Assembly: GCF_004345245.1 (NCBI RefSeq)
Contig: NZ_SLUQ01000016.1
Span: 56,028-120,027 of the forward strand
Reading direction: 5' to 3'
From: Rhizobium sp. BK251
GTDB taxonomy: Bacteria > Pseudomonadota > Alphaproteobacteria > Rhizobiales > Rhizobiaceae
DNA: 64,000 nt
The notes beneath the pieces are model-generated. The model made no database searches. It saw only the letters and a list, made by a program, of their open reading frames with translations, and was not told the origin of the DNA. Below, in pieces: positions 15,091 to 23,891 of this stretch; position 1 is the stretch's first letter, and each line of letters starts with the position of its first letter. The position numbers were made by a program, and so were the translations under genes.

Positions 15091-17448
15091 CTACGCCGCC
15101 TCCCAGACCTGGTTGAGGATCTTTGCCGCCAGCGCCGCCTTGTCCTGCGGCAGGAAACGGCCGTAATGCTGCTGCACGACGTCAGGGGTGTCCTGGATCG
15201 CATAGCTCGCCTGCTCGTAGGAGCCGGTCTGCTTGAGGATATGGGTCGCCAGAATATCCCGGACATTGTGTGGCCCGTGTGGCAGCAGCCCCTTGATGGC
15301 GCCGCGACCGGTATAGGGGTTATAGATGCCATAGCGCTGGATCACCGTCCGCCAGGCCTCGTAGAACTTTGTCGAGTCGTAGGCGGCGTCGTGGCTCGTC
15401 GTCTTCACGGTCTTGACGAACAGCGTGCCGGGATCCTTGGTGCTGCCGAGCAACACACCACGATGCCGGTCGATATAGGCCTCGAGGTATCTGTAGAGAT
15501 CGAGCAGGTCCGGCAGGACCAGCCGGAACGGTTTCTGCCCGAAGAAGGACGAGCCGGAATTCTTGAAGGCGACCGACGGGATCAGCACCTCCCAGCCGCG
15601 CTCACGATCGCTCCAGCGCAGTTCGCCACACTTCATGTCCTCCAGCCGGCGCTCCGACGTCGGAAAATGCCCGCGCGGGCAGACCCGCAGCTGGCGAAGG
15701 TTCTTCTGCCGCAGCCCGAGATGCAGTCCGAGCCGGAGCAACAGGAACGAGCGGACGGCTTCGGCCGCCGGTCGCGGATAGCGGTGTTCGTCCGGCATGC
15801 GCTTCAGGATCTCGTCGGTGATCTTGCGATATTCCGCCAGCGGACTGTCGGCTTCGAGGATCACCATGATCGGCTCGAATGGATCGCGATGCACGCGCAT
15901 CACCCTTTGAACCTCCCTGGAGCGATTGGCGGCATGCCGATGAAACGCATCGCAGGCGCCGTGCCAGTCGCGCGCAGCGAATGCGATCTCCTCGGGCGCG
16001 ATCAGGCCTTCGATCGGCCGGACAGTCTTCAGAAGCTCCGGATGCTGGCGGATCCAGCCAACTTCTGCCCGGGTGAGAGCCTGCGCCACCATCAGCATGT
16101 CCTCTTCCCACTTGGTGTAGAAGCCACGCCGCTGTTCGCGCCATTGCAGATACCAGTCCCAGACGCCGGGGAAGATCAGCAGGCCGAAGCTCAACTGGCT
16201 GAGCGGCACACCGCGGCCCTTGACGATGCCGGCAGGTGAGGCGGCGAGCGCCCCGAACATCAGTCCGAGATGCTCGATCTTCTGCGAGGCGGTCTCCTCG
16301 CCCCACACACCGTTGCGCTGGAAGCCAATCGCCGTCAGCGTCGAGGTCTTGAAGCGGATCAGGTCGGCCATCTCCATCGCCAGGCGCGGCGGCGCGTCGA
16401 CCACGCCGGAGAGAAGGTCCGGATCCTCGAACGCTTCTTCTTCACTGCGACCGGCGCCAGCGGCCGCAATGGAAGATCGCGGCGACAGAGACCCGCCGCC
16501 ATAGGTGACGCCGGGAAAGCGGATGGCATAGCGCTGCTTGCTGGCGGCCGCCTGGTAGCGGCGATAGTCGGTCGAACCCGAGATGATGACCCGCCGTACC
16601 CAGTCGAGGATTTCCGCGCGCTTCGAGAACGGCAGGCTGCCAAAGTCGTCCGGCAGGTGCCAGGCCAGTCTGCGCCGTTCGGCGGGATTGATGTCACCGA
16701 GATCATGGCCATAGAGAGATCGGGACTGATGCGGAAGCTTCGCCTTGAAGTAGCCCTCAGCCAGTCGGTAGCGCCGCTCGATACGGGAGAGGATCTCGAA
16801 GCTGGCGATCGATCGTGGTGCACGTTCACCCTGGATCCACGACAGCAGGGTCTTGTCGTCGAAGCTCTCATCGAGGCGCACAATGGCGCGATAGAGTTGC
16901 CAGTAGCTGTCGCCGAACCGGCGCATATGATAGATGAGCGCGTCCTGGAAGCCCGCGGGATCGACCGTCGCCTCGAACAGCGGCTGCGGAAACTCCTCGA
17001 TCGGCCTTGGCTGCGGACCGCGCCGCGCCGACGCAGGTTGAACAGGCGCACCGTCGCTTGCCATCCGTTCGGCCGCGCCGGCGAAGGATGTGATTGGTGC
17101 CGGCGCGCGGTTATCAGGCCTAGGTGATCGCGTCTTCGGCCTTGACGGTCGAGCGTCTTCCAGCGCGGGCGGCAGTTCGAGCCATCGGATGATCGCATCG
17201 ACTCCGTGGCGCAGTTGGCGTTTCAGTTCCGCGGTCAGTTCGTCTTCGATGCCGCAGGCGTCCGCGATCGTCGTCCAGTCGATGCGGCCGTTCAGCAAAG
17301 GCGGTGATTTGCGATAGATGACCAGGCTGGTCAGATAGGAGCTGATGTTCTCCAGGGTCCGCGTCGGAACGGTCGGCGCGATGCGCATAGCGCAGAACTC
17401 CGAGATTTTTCGTTGAAAATGGCGTGATGAAATATCTTGTCTTGGCAT
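15091..17448 (-). CDS. Large tyrosine-recombinase-like protein
   Basis: 785 residues, about twice the usual integrase length. The C-terminal 220 residues carry tyrosine-recombinase features: first arginine in HLGLRQKNLRQL (about 579), HxxR in PHNVRD (about 722-725) and the nucleophile tyrosine in QQHYGRF (about 762). The position of the second His/Trp (usually LGH) reads IQD, which is unusual. The long N-terminal part has a possible DNA-binding segment (WTTIADACGIEDELTAELKR, about 58-77). Its upstream flank holds two inverted repeats and AT-rich DNA. It is probably the recombinase of a resident mobile element; the partner site is not identified. Confidence 0.72.
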   Translation of the reverse strand: MPRQDISSRHFQRKISEFCAMRIAPTVPTRTLENISSYLTSLVIYRKSPPLLNGRIDWTTIADACGIEDELTAELKRQLRHGVDAIIRWLELPPALEDARPSRPKTRSPRPDNRAPAPITSFAGAAERMASDGAPVQPASARRGPQPRPIEEFPQPLFEATVDPAGFQDALIYHMRRFGDSYWQLYRAIVRLDESFDDKTLLSWIQGERAPRSIASFEILSRIERRYRLAEGYFKAKLPHQSRSLYGHDLGDINPAERRRLAWHLPDDFGSLPFSKRAEILDWVRRVIISGSTDYRRYQAAASKQRYAIRFPGVTYGGGSLSPRSSIAAAGAGRSEEEAFEDPDLLSGVVDAPPRLAMEMADLIRFKTSTLTAIGFQRNGVWGEETASQKIEHLGLMFGALAASPAGIVKGRGVPLSQLSFGLLIFPGVWDWYLQWREQRRGFYTKWEEDMLMVAQALTRAEVGWIRQHPELLKTVRPIEGLIAPEEIAFAARDWHGACDAFHRHAANRSREVQRVMRVHRDPFEPIMVILEADSPLAEYRKITDEILKRMPDEHRYPRPAAEAVRSFLLLRLGLHLGLRQKNLRQLRVCPRGHFPTSERRLEDMKCGELRWSDRERGWEVLIPSVAFKNSGSSFFGQKPFRLVLPDLLDLYRYLEAYIDRHRGVLLGSTKDPGTLFVKTVKTTSHDAAYDSTKFYEAWRTVIQRYGIYNPYTGRGAIKGLLPHGPHNVRDILATHILKQTGSYEQASYAIQDTPDVVQQHYGRFLPQDKAALAAKILNQVWEAA

Positions 17449-17698
17449 GCTCGCATTCCCTTCTCGGCCCCAATGCCGAGGGCGAGCGGGAATAGGGGCT
17501 GTCCTTTAACAAAGGATGTATCGGGTCTCCTGGAGTGCCGAACAGATAGAGGATGGCCGTAACGGTCGTATGATGACGCGCTCAAACGTCCGCGATCCAG
17601 GTGATGTCTCGACAGGGGCTGCCGTCACTGTGGTGCGGTCTGCAACGGTGCTAGAGTGTTCAACGCAGCGAAAGGCGCAAGATCAACATGATCGATCC

Positions 17699-17720
17699 TG
17701 CAATGATTTGTGCCATTGCA
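17699..17720. repeat. Inverted repeat TGCAATG-N8-CATTGCA
   Basis: Perfect 7-base arms around 8 bases, about 250 bases upstream of the recombinase start. It could be an operator or a recombinase core site. Confidence 0.5.
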
Positions 17721-17795
17721 CATTCTGATGCAAGATGAAGTTGACCAACACGTTGGGTTGGCAAGAGTAAGCGGAGTACAAATTGAACGTATACC

Positions 17796-17820
17796 ATCGA
17801 TAAACGATACTTATCGATGA
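17796..17820. repeat. Inverted repeat CATCGATAA-N7-TTATCGATG
   Basis: Perfect 9-base arms around 7 bases. The half-motif CGATAA recurs inside and just after it (CGATA at 17807 and CGTTTATC near 17889). It lies about 90 bases before the first ATG of the RHE_PE00001-type gene. Candidate operator or tyrosine-recombinase core. Confidence 0.55.
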
Positions 17821-17906
17821 TTATAACATAAATTATCCATTATACGATATGGTGAACACAATTATTGATATAGCTTTCGCTTAGGAAATCGTTTATCACA
17901 ATATCA

Positions 17907-19059
17907 ATGGCTTACGATCTCGCGAAATTGCCCATTCCCAACTTGATGGGCCCCGCTTTTGACGCGGCCGTCGCCCTGGACCCCTCTCGACGAGCGTATC
18001 GCTCGTTCCCCGGTCTGAGCCGGCTTCCTCGAGCGCATGCAATTCGCCGACGCCTGCGCCTCACTCCGGATCGACGGCGAACTCGTCCACCTCGAAGACC
18101 TCGTCCTCCACGACGCCACGCGAGATATCCGCACCCCGACCCATGAACTCACCATCGCCCGCGACGTTCTCCGCACCCGTCGGCGCATTGCTGTCCAGTC
18201 GCCGGACTGGGCACTGTCGGCGGACGGCATCCGGGCGCTGCGGCAGACCTCTGAGATCACGTTGACCGGCACTGAGGCGGCGGACGTCGCCGGCACTTTG
18301 CGGAGCGCTGCCGCCATCGATGTGGAAGGGGAGGGGGAGGATGCCGATGACGTCGAACAACTTCCTGGCGTCGACCTCGCGGTCATCGATGCAACGCTGG
18401 CCCGATCGTCGGCAGCGATCGAGGACGCCACACGGCCCGGCCGCGCCGGCGGCAGCCGTGCGACAGCTGGCCGTCCGGAAAAGGATCCGATGATTTATGA
18501 TCTCGACTGGGATGAGGATGCGCGGCTCGACGAATGGCGCGGCGTGTTGCGCCAGGCCGAACATCTGCCGGCGGTGCTGCAGGTGATCATTGCCCTCGAC
18601 GCCTGGAATGAGCTTTCCGTGCTGCAGCATGAGCCCTGGCTCGGCCGGCTGCTGGTCGCGTCGATCCTGCGCCAGGCCGGCATCACGTCAGGCGCCCATC
18701 TCGCCGCAATCAATCTAGGCCTCAAGACCATACCCGTCGATCGCCGCCGTCATCGCGACCGGGAGACGCGGCTGCTCGCCATCGCTCATGGGCTTTTGGC
18801 GGCCGCCGAGATCGGCATGAGAGAACATGACCGGCTGGCGCTGGCTCGGCAGATGATGGAACGCAAATTGGAGGGGAGACGAACGTCGTCGAAACTGCCG
18901 GAGCTCGTCGAGCTGGTCATGGCCAAGCCGCTTGTGTCAGCCGGAATGGTGGCGAAAACGCTCGAGGCTACGCCGCAGGCGGCGCGGCGGATCGTTTTGG
19001 AACTCGGCCTGCGCGAGACGACGGGGAGGGGTAGGTTTCGGGCGTGGGGGATTATTTGA
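17907..19059 (+). pseudogene. RHE_PE00001-type (DUF1612/HTH) gene, N-terminus broken
   Basis: The family opening MAYDLAKLP is at 17907, but the frame shifts around 17980. The next stretch (LDERIARSPV, then AGFLERMQFADACASL) is interrupted by TGA at 18016-18018. From the ATG at 18037 the frame is open for 340 residues. It covers IDGELVHLEDLVLHDATRD, the central domain and a C-terminal helix-turn-helix (AGMVAKTLEATPQAARRIVLELGL, about 305-328). The family is common on rhizobial plasmids and its function is unknown. The truncated 340-residue product may still be made. Confidence 0.75.
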
Positions 19060-19155
19060 ATTGACGTACTACGCCCGAGGAAAGTGCTGTGCCAAAGATA
19101 CCGATCGTGTTGCAGATGATCTGGGAAGAGATCCGAGGTTTCGATCTAGCCGGAG

Positions 19156-19377
19156 GTGACTGAAAGCTCTGACCTATTCAGCCGTGAGGCAATCTACGGC
19201 CAGCTGTTCCTCAGAACGGCTATCGGAAGCCTTTCTGGCGAGGTCCCCCTGCAGACCATTGTCACGATAACGAATTCAGTTTCGTTTATTGTGGCGAGTT
19301 GGCCAGCGTTTCGCTTGAGAAAATCCAAGGTTGTGACAACAGTGGTTGTAGATGATTTGCAGGGGGAGATAACATGA
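19156..19377 (+). CDS. Short frame coupled to the next small frame
   Basis: 73 codons from a GTG inside GGAGGTGAC, so the start is doubtful. The stop TGA overlaps the ATG of the next frame (ATGA at 19374-19377), a pattern typical of translationally coupled genes. The product (MTESSDLFSREAIYGQLFL...) has a moderately hydrophobic middle and no recognised family. It may be the remains of a longer gene. Confidence 0.3.
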   Translation: MTESSDLFSREAIYGQLFLRTAIGSLSGEVPLQTIVTITNSVSFIVASWPAFRLRKSKVVTTVVVDDLQGEIT

Positions 19378-19511
19378 TCCAGATGGCGCGTAGGGAGAGC
19401 GTGTATTCATGCGGTCTACTTTCCACCCAGGAGAATGATCCGAAGGGGTCTCGAATCTCTTCCGACCTTTTAACTTTCCGTACCGAGGTTAAAGCCCGAG
19501 GTGGTGTCTGA
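19374..19511 (+). CDS. 45-residue frame just before the helicase
   Basis: It opens with ATG after GGGGGAGATAAC, a good ribosome site, and ends TGA 3 bases before the helicase ATG. The product (MIQMARRESVYSCGLLSTQE...) has no recognised family. It could be a small partner protein, or the detached N-terminus of the helicase after a frameshift. Confidence 0.35.
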   Translation: MIQMARRESVYSCGLLSTQENDPKGSRISSDLLTFRTEVKARGGV

Positions 19512-19514
19512 AGC

Positions 19515-21494
19515 ATGTTACTGGAGGGTGCTCTAGACGGCCGCGAATGGCTGACTTCGCAAACAGCGCGCTTGATCGATTGTCTCGCCGAGGCTGTCAC
19601 GACGGCAGACAGGCTAGCGCTTGTTCGCTCGATCGTTCGCTTCAAAGGCGGTCGGATGGAGCGAGCGGAATTGCCGTTGCAGATCACGGACGAAATTCTC
19701 AACTCATTGAGCCGGTTCGGTCTTGCGGTGACCGATACATCTGTTCGCCTGCTCGACGAGCGGGACAGTCGGGCGCCGAAGGGATTTTGGGCCGCCCAAG
19801 ACCTCGACGTCTCGCTTCGCCGGTATCAAGAACACCTGCCGCCGGACGCACTCTTGCTCAGGCACACGCAGTATTCCGATTATCGATCCGAAGGGCAGAA
19901 GGCTGCGGTTCACTCCCTCGTCACGATGCCCAAAGGCGCATCCTTGATGGTATGCTTGCCGACAGGCTCCGGAAAGAGCCTGCTCTTCCAATTATACGCC
20001 GCCTGGATGAGGGAAGAACACCCGGGGTCTTGCGTTGTCGTTATCACGCCGACTGTTTCGCTGGCGATGGACCATGAGCGGACGCTTTCGCTGATACCAG
20101 GTCTGACAGGAAGCCGCGCTCTTGTCGGTGGGATGGATGCGGCTGCCCGAGCCGATCTGGTTGATGCATTCCGGCGCGGCGAGGTGCCGGTTCTGCTTAT
20201 TTCGCCGGAGATCGCACTCGGATCCATTCGAGATCATTTGGTCGAGGCTGCGACCGACCCCGAAGAAAAGCTCGGGTCGCTTCAAGCACATCTCTCAGCC
20301 ATATTTATCGATGAAGCTCATATCATAGAGAGCTGGGGGCGAACATTCCGCCCCGATTTCCAGCGCCTTCCGGGTCTCGTTGAAGAGTTGAGGTCGCGAA
20401 ACGAGGATCTGCGATGCGTCCTCCTGTCTGCGACTTTGCCGCCTTCAGCACGCGACGTTCTTCGAACTTCCTATTCGTCGGCGCGAGGATGGGCAGAGGT
20501 AGATGGGGCCTCACCTCGTTCGGAGTTCGATATCGTCATTGAGGGCTATGACGACGCGCAGGCTCGCTTGCAGGCTCTCGACTTTGTCCTGGACAGGGCC
20601 CCGCGCCCGCTCATCGTCTACACGACACTCGCCGGTGATGAGGGGGAGGAAGAAAGGGGAACTCGCGATCTTCGCTTAAGTGCAGCCGAACTTTTCGGTC
20701 GCCTGAAGGACCGCGGTTATCAGCGCATCGCGCTCTTCAGCGGTGAAGTAACCTCTAATCTGGAGCGAAACCAAATCGTCCTGGACTGGGCGGCAGACAA
20801 AATCGATGTGGTCGTTGCAACATCGGCTTTCGGAATGGGCGTCGACAAGTCAAATGTTCGATCGGTCGTGCATGCTTGCCTTCCGGATAGTCCGGCCCGT
20901 TACTATCAGGAGATCGGTCGTGCGGCCCGTGACGGGCGGCAAGGCCTTGCCGTTTGTTTATTTACTGACGCGAACAAAGACAATGTAAGGGACGATGTAA
21001 CCCACGCTCGATCCACTGCGACCAGTTCGTGGATCACAAGCGATGTTGCTGCCCCGCGGTGGGAAGCGATGATCCGGTCGAGTTCCAATAATCGTTGGGT
21101 TGCAGACAAACGCAGGATTTCGATCGACCTCGATGCAATGCGGCTCGGGTTAACGATTTCCAATGATCGCAATCGTCGCTGGAACATGAGCATTCTCAAT
21201 CTCCTGCAGCGTGCGCGCTCGCTCGACGTTATCTCATGCTCACAGGAACCTGGACGTTTCATCTGGGACATTGAGATTCGGGAGCCAGGCCTTCTCGCGC
21301 ATGATCTGGGTGAAATCTGGGACCGTGCGTTTGCGCTGCGAGATGCGGAGCAAGCCCGTGCCGGCAGAGAAGTGGTCATGTTTATCCAATCGCATCGTGT
21401 TCGCAAGACCCTTGCGTCGTCGTTCGGATCGCCCCCGGTGGCGTTTGCCGTCGCCGCGCGCCATAGCGATGAAAGGGAGTCCTTTTCAAATTGA
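19515..21494 (+). CDS. RecQ-like superfamily 2 helicase, DpdF-like
   Basis: 659 residues. Helicase motifs in order: Walker A LPTGSGKSLLFQ (about 147-158), motif Ia VVITPTVSLAMDHE, DEAH in FIDEAHIIESWG (about 264-275), motif III LLSATLP, and motif VI YYQEIGRAARDGR (about 460-472). The arrangement resembles DpdF, the RecQ-like member of 7-deazaguanine DNA-modification clusters, but none of the other dpd genes is here. DpdF-like proteins usually have a cysteine-rich tail; this one ends soon after RVRKTLASSFG and lacks it, so it is probably truncated. The ATPase core looks intact. It may belong to a defence or mobile-element module. Confidence 0.75.
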   Translation: MLLEGALDGREWLTSQTARLIDCLAEAVTTADRLALVRSIVRFKGGRMERAELPLQITDEILNSLSRFGLAVTDTSVRLLDERDSRAPKGFWAAQDLDVSLRRYQEHLPPDALLLRHTQYSDYRSEGQKAAVHSLVTMPKGASLMVCLPTGSGKSLLFQLYAAWMREEHPGSCVVVITPTVSLAMDHERTLSLIPGLTGSRALVGGMDAAARADLVDAFRRGEVPVLLISPEIALGSIRDHLVEAATDPEEKLGSLQAHLSAIFIDEAHIIESWGRTFRPDFQRLPGLVEELRSRNEDLRCVLLSATLPPSARDVLRTSYSSARGWAEVDGASPRSEFDIVIEGYDDAQARLQALDFVLDRAPRPLIVYTTLAGDEGEEERGTRDLRLSAAELFGRLKDRGYQRIALFSGEVTSNLERNQIVLDWAADKIDVVVATSAFGMGVDKSNVRSVVHACLPDSPARYYQEIGRAARDGRQGLAVCLFTDANKDNVRDDVTHARSTATSSWITSDVAAPRWEAMIRSSSNNRWVADKRRISIDLDAMRLGLTISNDRNRRWNMSILNLLQRARSLDVISCSQEPGRFIWDIEIREPGLLAHDLGEIWDRAFALRDAEQARAGREVVMFIQSHRVRKTLASSFGSPPVAFAVAARHSDERESFSN

Positions 21495-21611
21495 CGCCAA
21501 GCCTTTTCACCGAAAATCGCTTCGACGAACAATTCCGCCGCTTCCATAGCCGCTGCCGGCGGGTTCCAATAGTTGATGGTGACCCGATGTGTGCGCTGGT
21601 AAGCAATCGCA

Positions 21612-21766
21612 ACGAAGCGATGCACCTCCTCCCGCAAAGCTTCGTCACTCAGGTAACCCACTCCTCCTCCCAAGGGTTGCCTGACGGAACAGCGGCACTC
21701 CTCCTCCCAGCCGTTGTTCAATTTTTTCGAAAGCCTGCCGCACCTCCTCCCGCGGCAGGCTTTTTC
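21612..21766 (+). ncRNA. Alpha-r14-like small RNA with four CCTCCTCCC loops
   Basis: Four successive stem-loops each show CCTCCTCCC in the loop. Stem 1: ACGAAGC/GCTTCGT (21612-21645). Stem 2: CAGGTAACCC/GGGTTGCCTG (21650-21683). Stem 3: GAACAGCGGC/GCCGTTGTTC (21687-21719). Stem 4: AAAGCCTGCCGC/GCGGCAGGCTTT (21730-21763), which runs into a T run and acts as terminator. The loop motif is complementary to ribosome-binding sites. This is the design of the rhizobial alpha-r14 (cuckoo) RNAs, which are thought to pair with mRNA leaders. The 5' end is not fixed. It converges on dinB with 9 bases between. Confidence 0.85.
21730..21765 (+). terminator. Terminator of the four-loop RNA
   Basis: 12-base perfect stem with CCTCCTCCC in its loop, followed by a T run (21761-21765 overlapping the stem end). 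The loop doubles as the fourth anti-Shine-Dalgarno copy. Confidence 0.85.
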
Positions 21767-21774
21767 GTTTCCGC

Positions 21775-22899
21775 TTACATCCCGAAATCCAGCTGCGACT
21801 GATCCTGATCGTTATCTCCGTGACGATCCTGGGTGAGCGACGATAGCGTTACGCCCAAAAGGCGCACCGGCCGCTTGAATGGATAAACCGTCGCAAGGAG
21901 CCCGGTTGCTACCTCGAAAATCTCATTACCATTGGCAAAGGGCAGGGTGGTGGTCCTGCTGCGCGTCGCCTGCGTGAAGTCGGAGTATTTGATTTTGACG
22001 GTGACGGTCTTGCCGCTAAACGCCTTGGCTTCGCAATAACTCCAGACCTTGTCCGCCAGAGGCCTCAGCTCGCTCGTCGCGAGATCAAGATCGGTGATAT
22101 CCTCGTGGAACGTATCCTCAGCACCAACCGATTTTCGGACGCGGTCCGGGCGAACCTGGCGGTTATCGACACCGCGAGCAATGCCATAAAAGTGGGGTCC
22201 GGACTTTCCGAAATGCTGCGTCAGGAAAGCCAGCGACTGCGCCTTCAGGTCCGCCCCGGTCTCAATCCCTAGCCGGTGCATCTTCTCGGCGGTCGCTGGA
22301 CCGACACCATGGAATTTCTTGACCGCAAGTTCCTCCACAAAGGCCGGACCGTTCTTCGGCGTAATCACGGCCTGACCGTTGGGCTTGTTAAGGTCGGACG
22401 CCATCTTGGCCAAAAACTTGTTGTAGGAAATCCCGGCCGATGCGTTGAGACCAGTCACCGCCTTGATCTTCGCGCGAATTTCCAGCGCGATCTCCGTGGC
22501 GAAACGCATGCCCTTCAGGTTTTCCGTCACGTCGAGATAAGCTTCGTCCAGCGATAAGGGTTCGATCAATGGCGTGTATTCGGCAAAGATCTCCCGGATC
22601 TGCTGCGAGACAGCCCGGTAGACTTCGAAGCGCGGCTTTACGAAAATCAGATCCGGGCATTTGCGCGCAGCCGTGACCGACGGCATGGCGGAATGAACCC
22701 CGAACTTGCGGGCCTCATAGCTGGCGGCCGCCACCACGCCCCGGGCGGCAGCACCGCCGACGGCCAGCGGTTTGCCGCGCAGCTCCGGATTATCCCGCTG
22801 CTCGACCGAGGCATAGAAGGCATCCATGTCCACATGGATGATTTTGCGGATGGTCTCTGCTGCGGGAAAAGTATTTGTCATGTTCTTTCCGGCAGGCAA
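21775..22899 (-). CDS. dinB: DNA polymerase IV (Y family)
   Basis: 374 residues from an ATG at 22899, or 368 from MTNTFPAAE at 22881. Palm motifs: HVDMDAFYASVEQRDNPEL (about 22-40, with the catalytic Asp) and EPLSLDEAYLDVT (about 113-125, with Asp-Glu). The thumb (GVGPATAEKMHRLGI) and little finger are complete. QLDFGM at the very C-terminus resembles the beta-clamp-binding motif. It carries out error-prone translesion synthesis. Rhizobia often carry several dinB copies. Confidence 0.95.
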   Translation of the reverse strand: MPAGKNMTNTFPAAETIRKIIHVDMDAFYASVEQRDNPELRGKPLAVGGAAARGVVAAASYEARKFGVHSAMPSVTAARKCPDLIFVKPRFEVYRAVSQQIREIFAEYTPLIEPLSLDEAYLDVTENLKGMRFATEIALEIRAKIKAVTGLNASAGISYNKFLAKMASDLNKPNGQAVITPKNGPAFVEELAVKKFHGVGPATAEKMHRLGIETGADLKAQSLAFLTQHFGKSGPHFYGIARGVDNRQVRPDRVRKSVGAEDTFHEDITDLDLATSELRPLADKVWSYCEAKAFSGKTVTVKIKYSDFTQATRSRTTTLPFANGNEIFEVATGLLATVYPFKRPVRLLGVTLSSLTQDRHGDNDQDQSQLDFGM

Positions 22900-23030
22900 G
22901 CGACAGGTTGGTTTTCAGAACGGACGGTGAACATATCACCATTTCTACCGGTCACAAACCGTTCGTTTAGTATCCCTAACTCGCGACACTGGTCCGCCAA
23001 CAGAAGGGTAGGCTCTTGCCAGATGTCGTT

Positions 23031-23891
23031 TCATAGCCCGAACCGTTTCCGCATTTCCCCGGCCTTCGCCCATTCTTCGCCAGGCATCCGGTCGATGAGT
23101 TCCTTCATCACCTTTGCAAAGGCGGCCTTAAGCGTTTCTTCGGTCAGAGCCTTGGCGAGATCTGTCGGAAGCAGCGGGCCCATGTCAGTGAAGAAGCCCG
23201 GATTGACGAGCTTCTGGAACATGCGCTGCTGCGCTTCGGCTCTGGAAATCGCTACCTCTCCTTTCTCAAGGTAGAGCAGAAAACACTCGACGATCCTAGC
23301 CGAGTTCAGCCCCTCGAATACTCTGAGCGCGTAGTCAAGGTCAAACAGGTCGCGGCCTTTATTGCGTTGAAGCAAAGCACGTAGCTTGGTCGCCAACATT
23401 TCTTCCCGAGAGAAGGTCGAGATTGCAGCCGTTCCGGTGAACCACGGATTTTCGACGCCAAACGGAATCTCAATGGGCCGATCGTAAGCTTCACGCTCGC
23501 GCGTGTTGATTTCGATCTTGAGTTTTATCGGACTGGGAGAAGCCTTGTCTTCGGCTTCGACAGCGTATTTGAGTTTGGGCGCAACCGGGCTTTGATCGAA
23601 ACGCGGCCTGCCCAGCCACGGATCGAGAACGTCCTGCAAATGCTCTAGTAACGGGCGGATAGGACCGGCAGTCGTCCTCACAAGGTCGATGTCTTCCGAA
23701 TAGCGTAGCGGCTTGGGGAAGTGCAGCTTGTTGAGCGCAGTGCCGCCGCGGAAGCGCAGTTCGTCGCGCAGGAAAGGATCGGAGAAGATGGCAACAATCG
23801 CGCGGCTGATGATGAGATCCTGCTCGACTTGCCGTTGACTTGCCCACGGCACCACACGATTCCAGGCGGTGATGTAATCCTGCGGTATCAT
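23031..23891 (-). CDS. AbiEii-type nucleotidyltransferase toxin
   Basis: 286 residues. The nucleotidyltransferase signature is clear: FRGGTALNKLHF (about 47-58) and RYSEDIDLV (about 62-70) with the paired aspartates. It is followed by KLKIEINTRE and the conserved LATKLRALLQRNKGRDLFDL (about 165-184). AbiEii toxins transfer nucleotides to tRNA or other targets and arrest growth during phage infection. The start overlaps the antitoxin stop by 4 bases, so the pair is translationally coupled. Confidence 0.9.
   Translation of the reverse strand: MIPQDYITAWNRVVPWASQRQVEQDLIISRAIVAIFSDPFLRDELRFRGGTALNKLHFPKPLRYSEDIDLVRTTAGPIRPLLEHLQDVLDPWLGRPRFDQSPVAPKLKYAVEAEDKASPSPIKLKIEINTREREAYDRPIEIPFGVENPWFTGTAAISTFSREEMLATKLRALLQRNKGRDLFDLDYALRVFEGLNSARIVECFLLYLEKGEVAISRAEAQQRMFQKLVNPGFFTDMGPLLPTDLAKALTEETLKAAFAKVMKELIDRMPGEEWAKAGEMRKRFGL

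Larger units (their letters stand above)
17449..17906. other. AT-rich flank with two inverted repeats
   Basis: This segment between the divergent recombinase and RHE_PE00001-type genes becomes very AT-rich from about 17780 to 17905. It contains the inverted repeats listed separately at 17699-17720 and 17796-17820. No reading frame looks coding. Operator, recombination-site or origin functions are all possible. Confidence 0.5.

Noticed and set aside
20906..21721. 271-codon minus-strand frame beginning MNNGWEEE
   Set aside because: Its first part is the antisense of the four-loop RNA and the rest is antisense to the helicase; no family match.
21620..21755. Spaced CCTCCTCCC copies as a CRISPR or tandem repeat
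   Set aside because: Only 9 bases repeat, the spacing is uneven, and each copy sits in the loop of its own stem; a structured RNA explains them.
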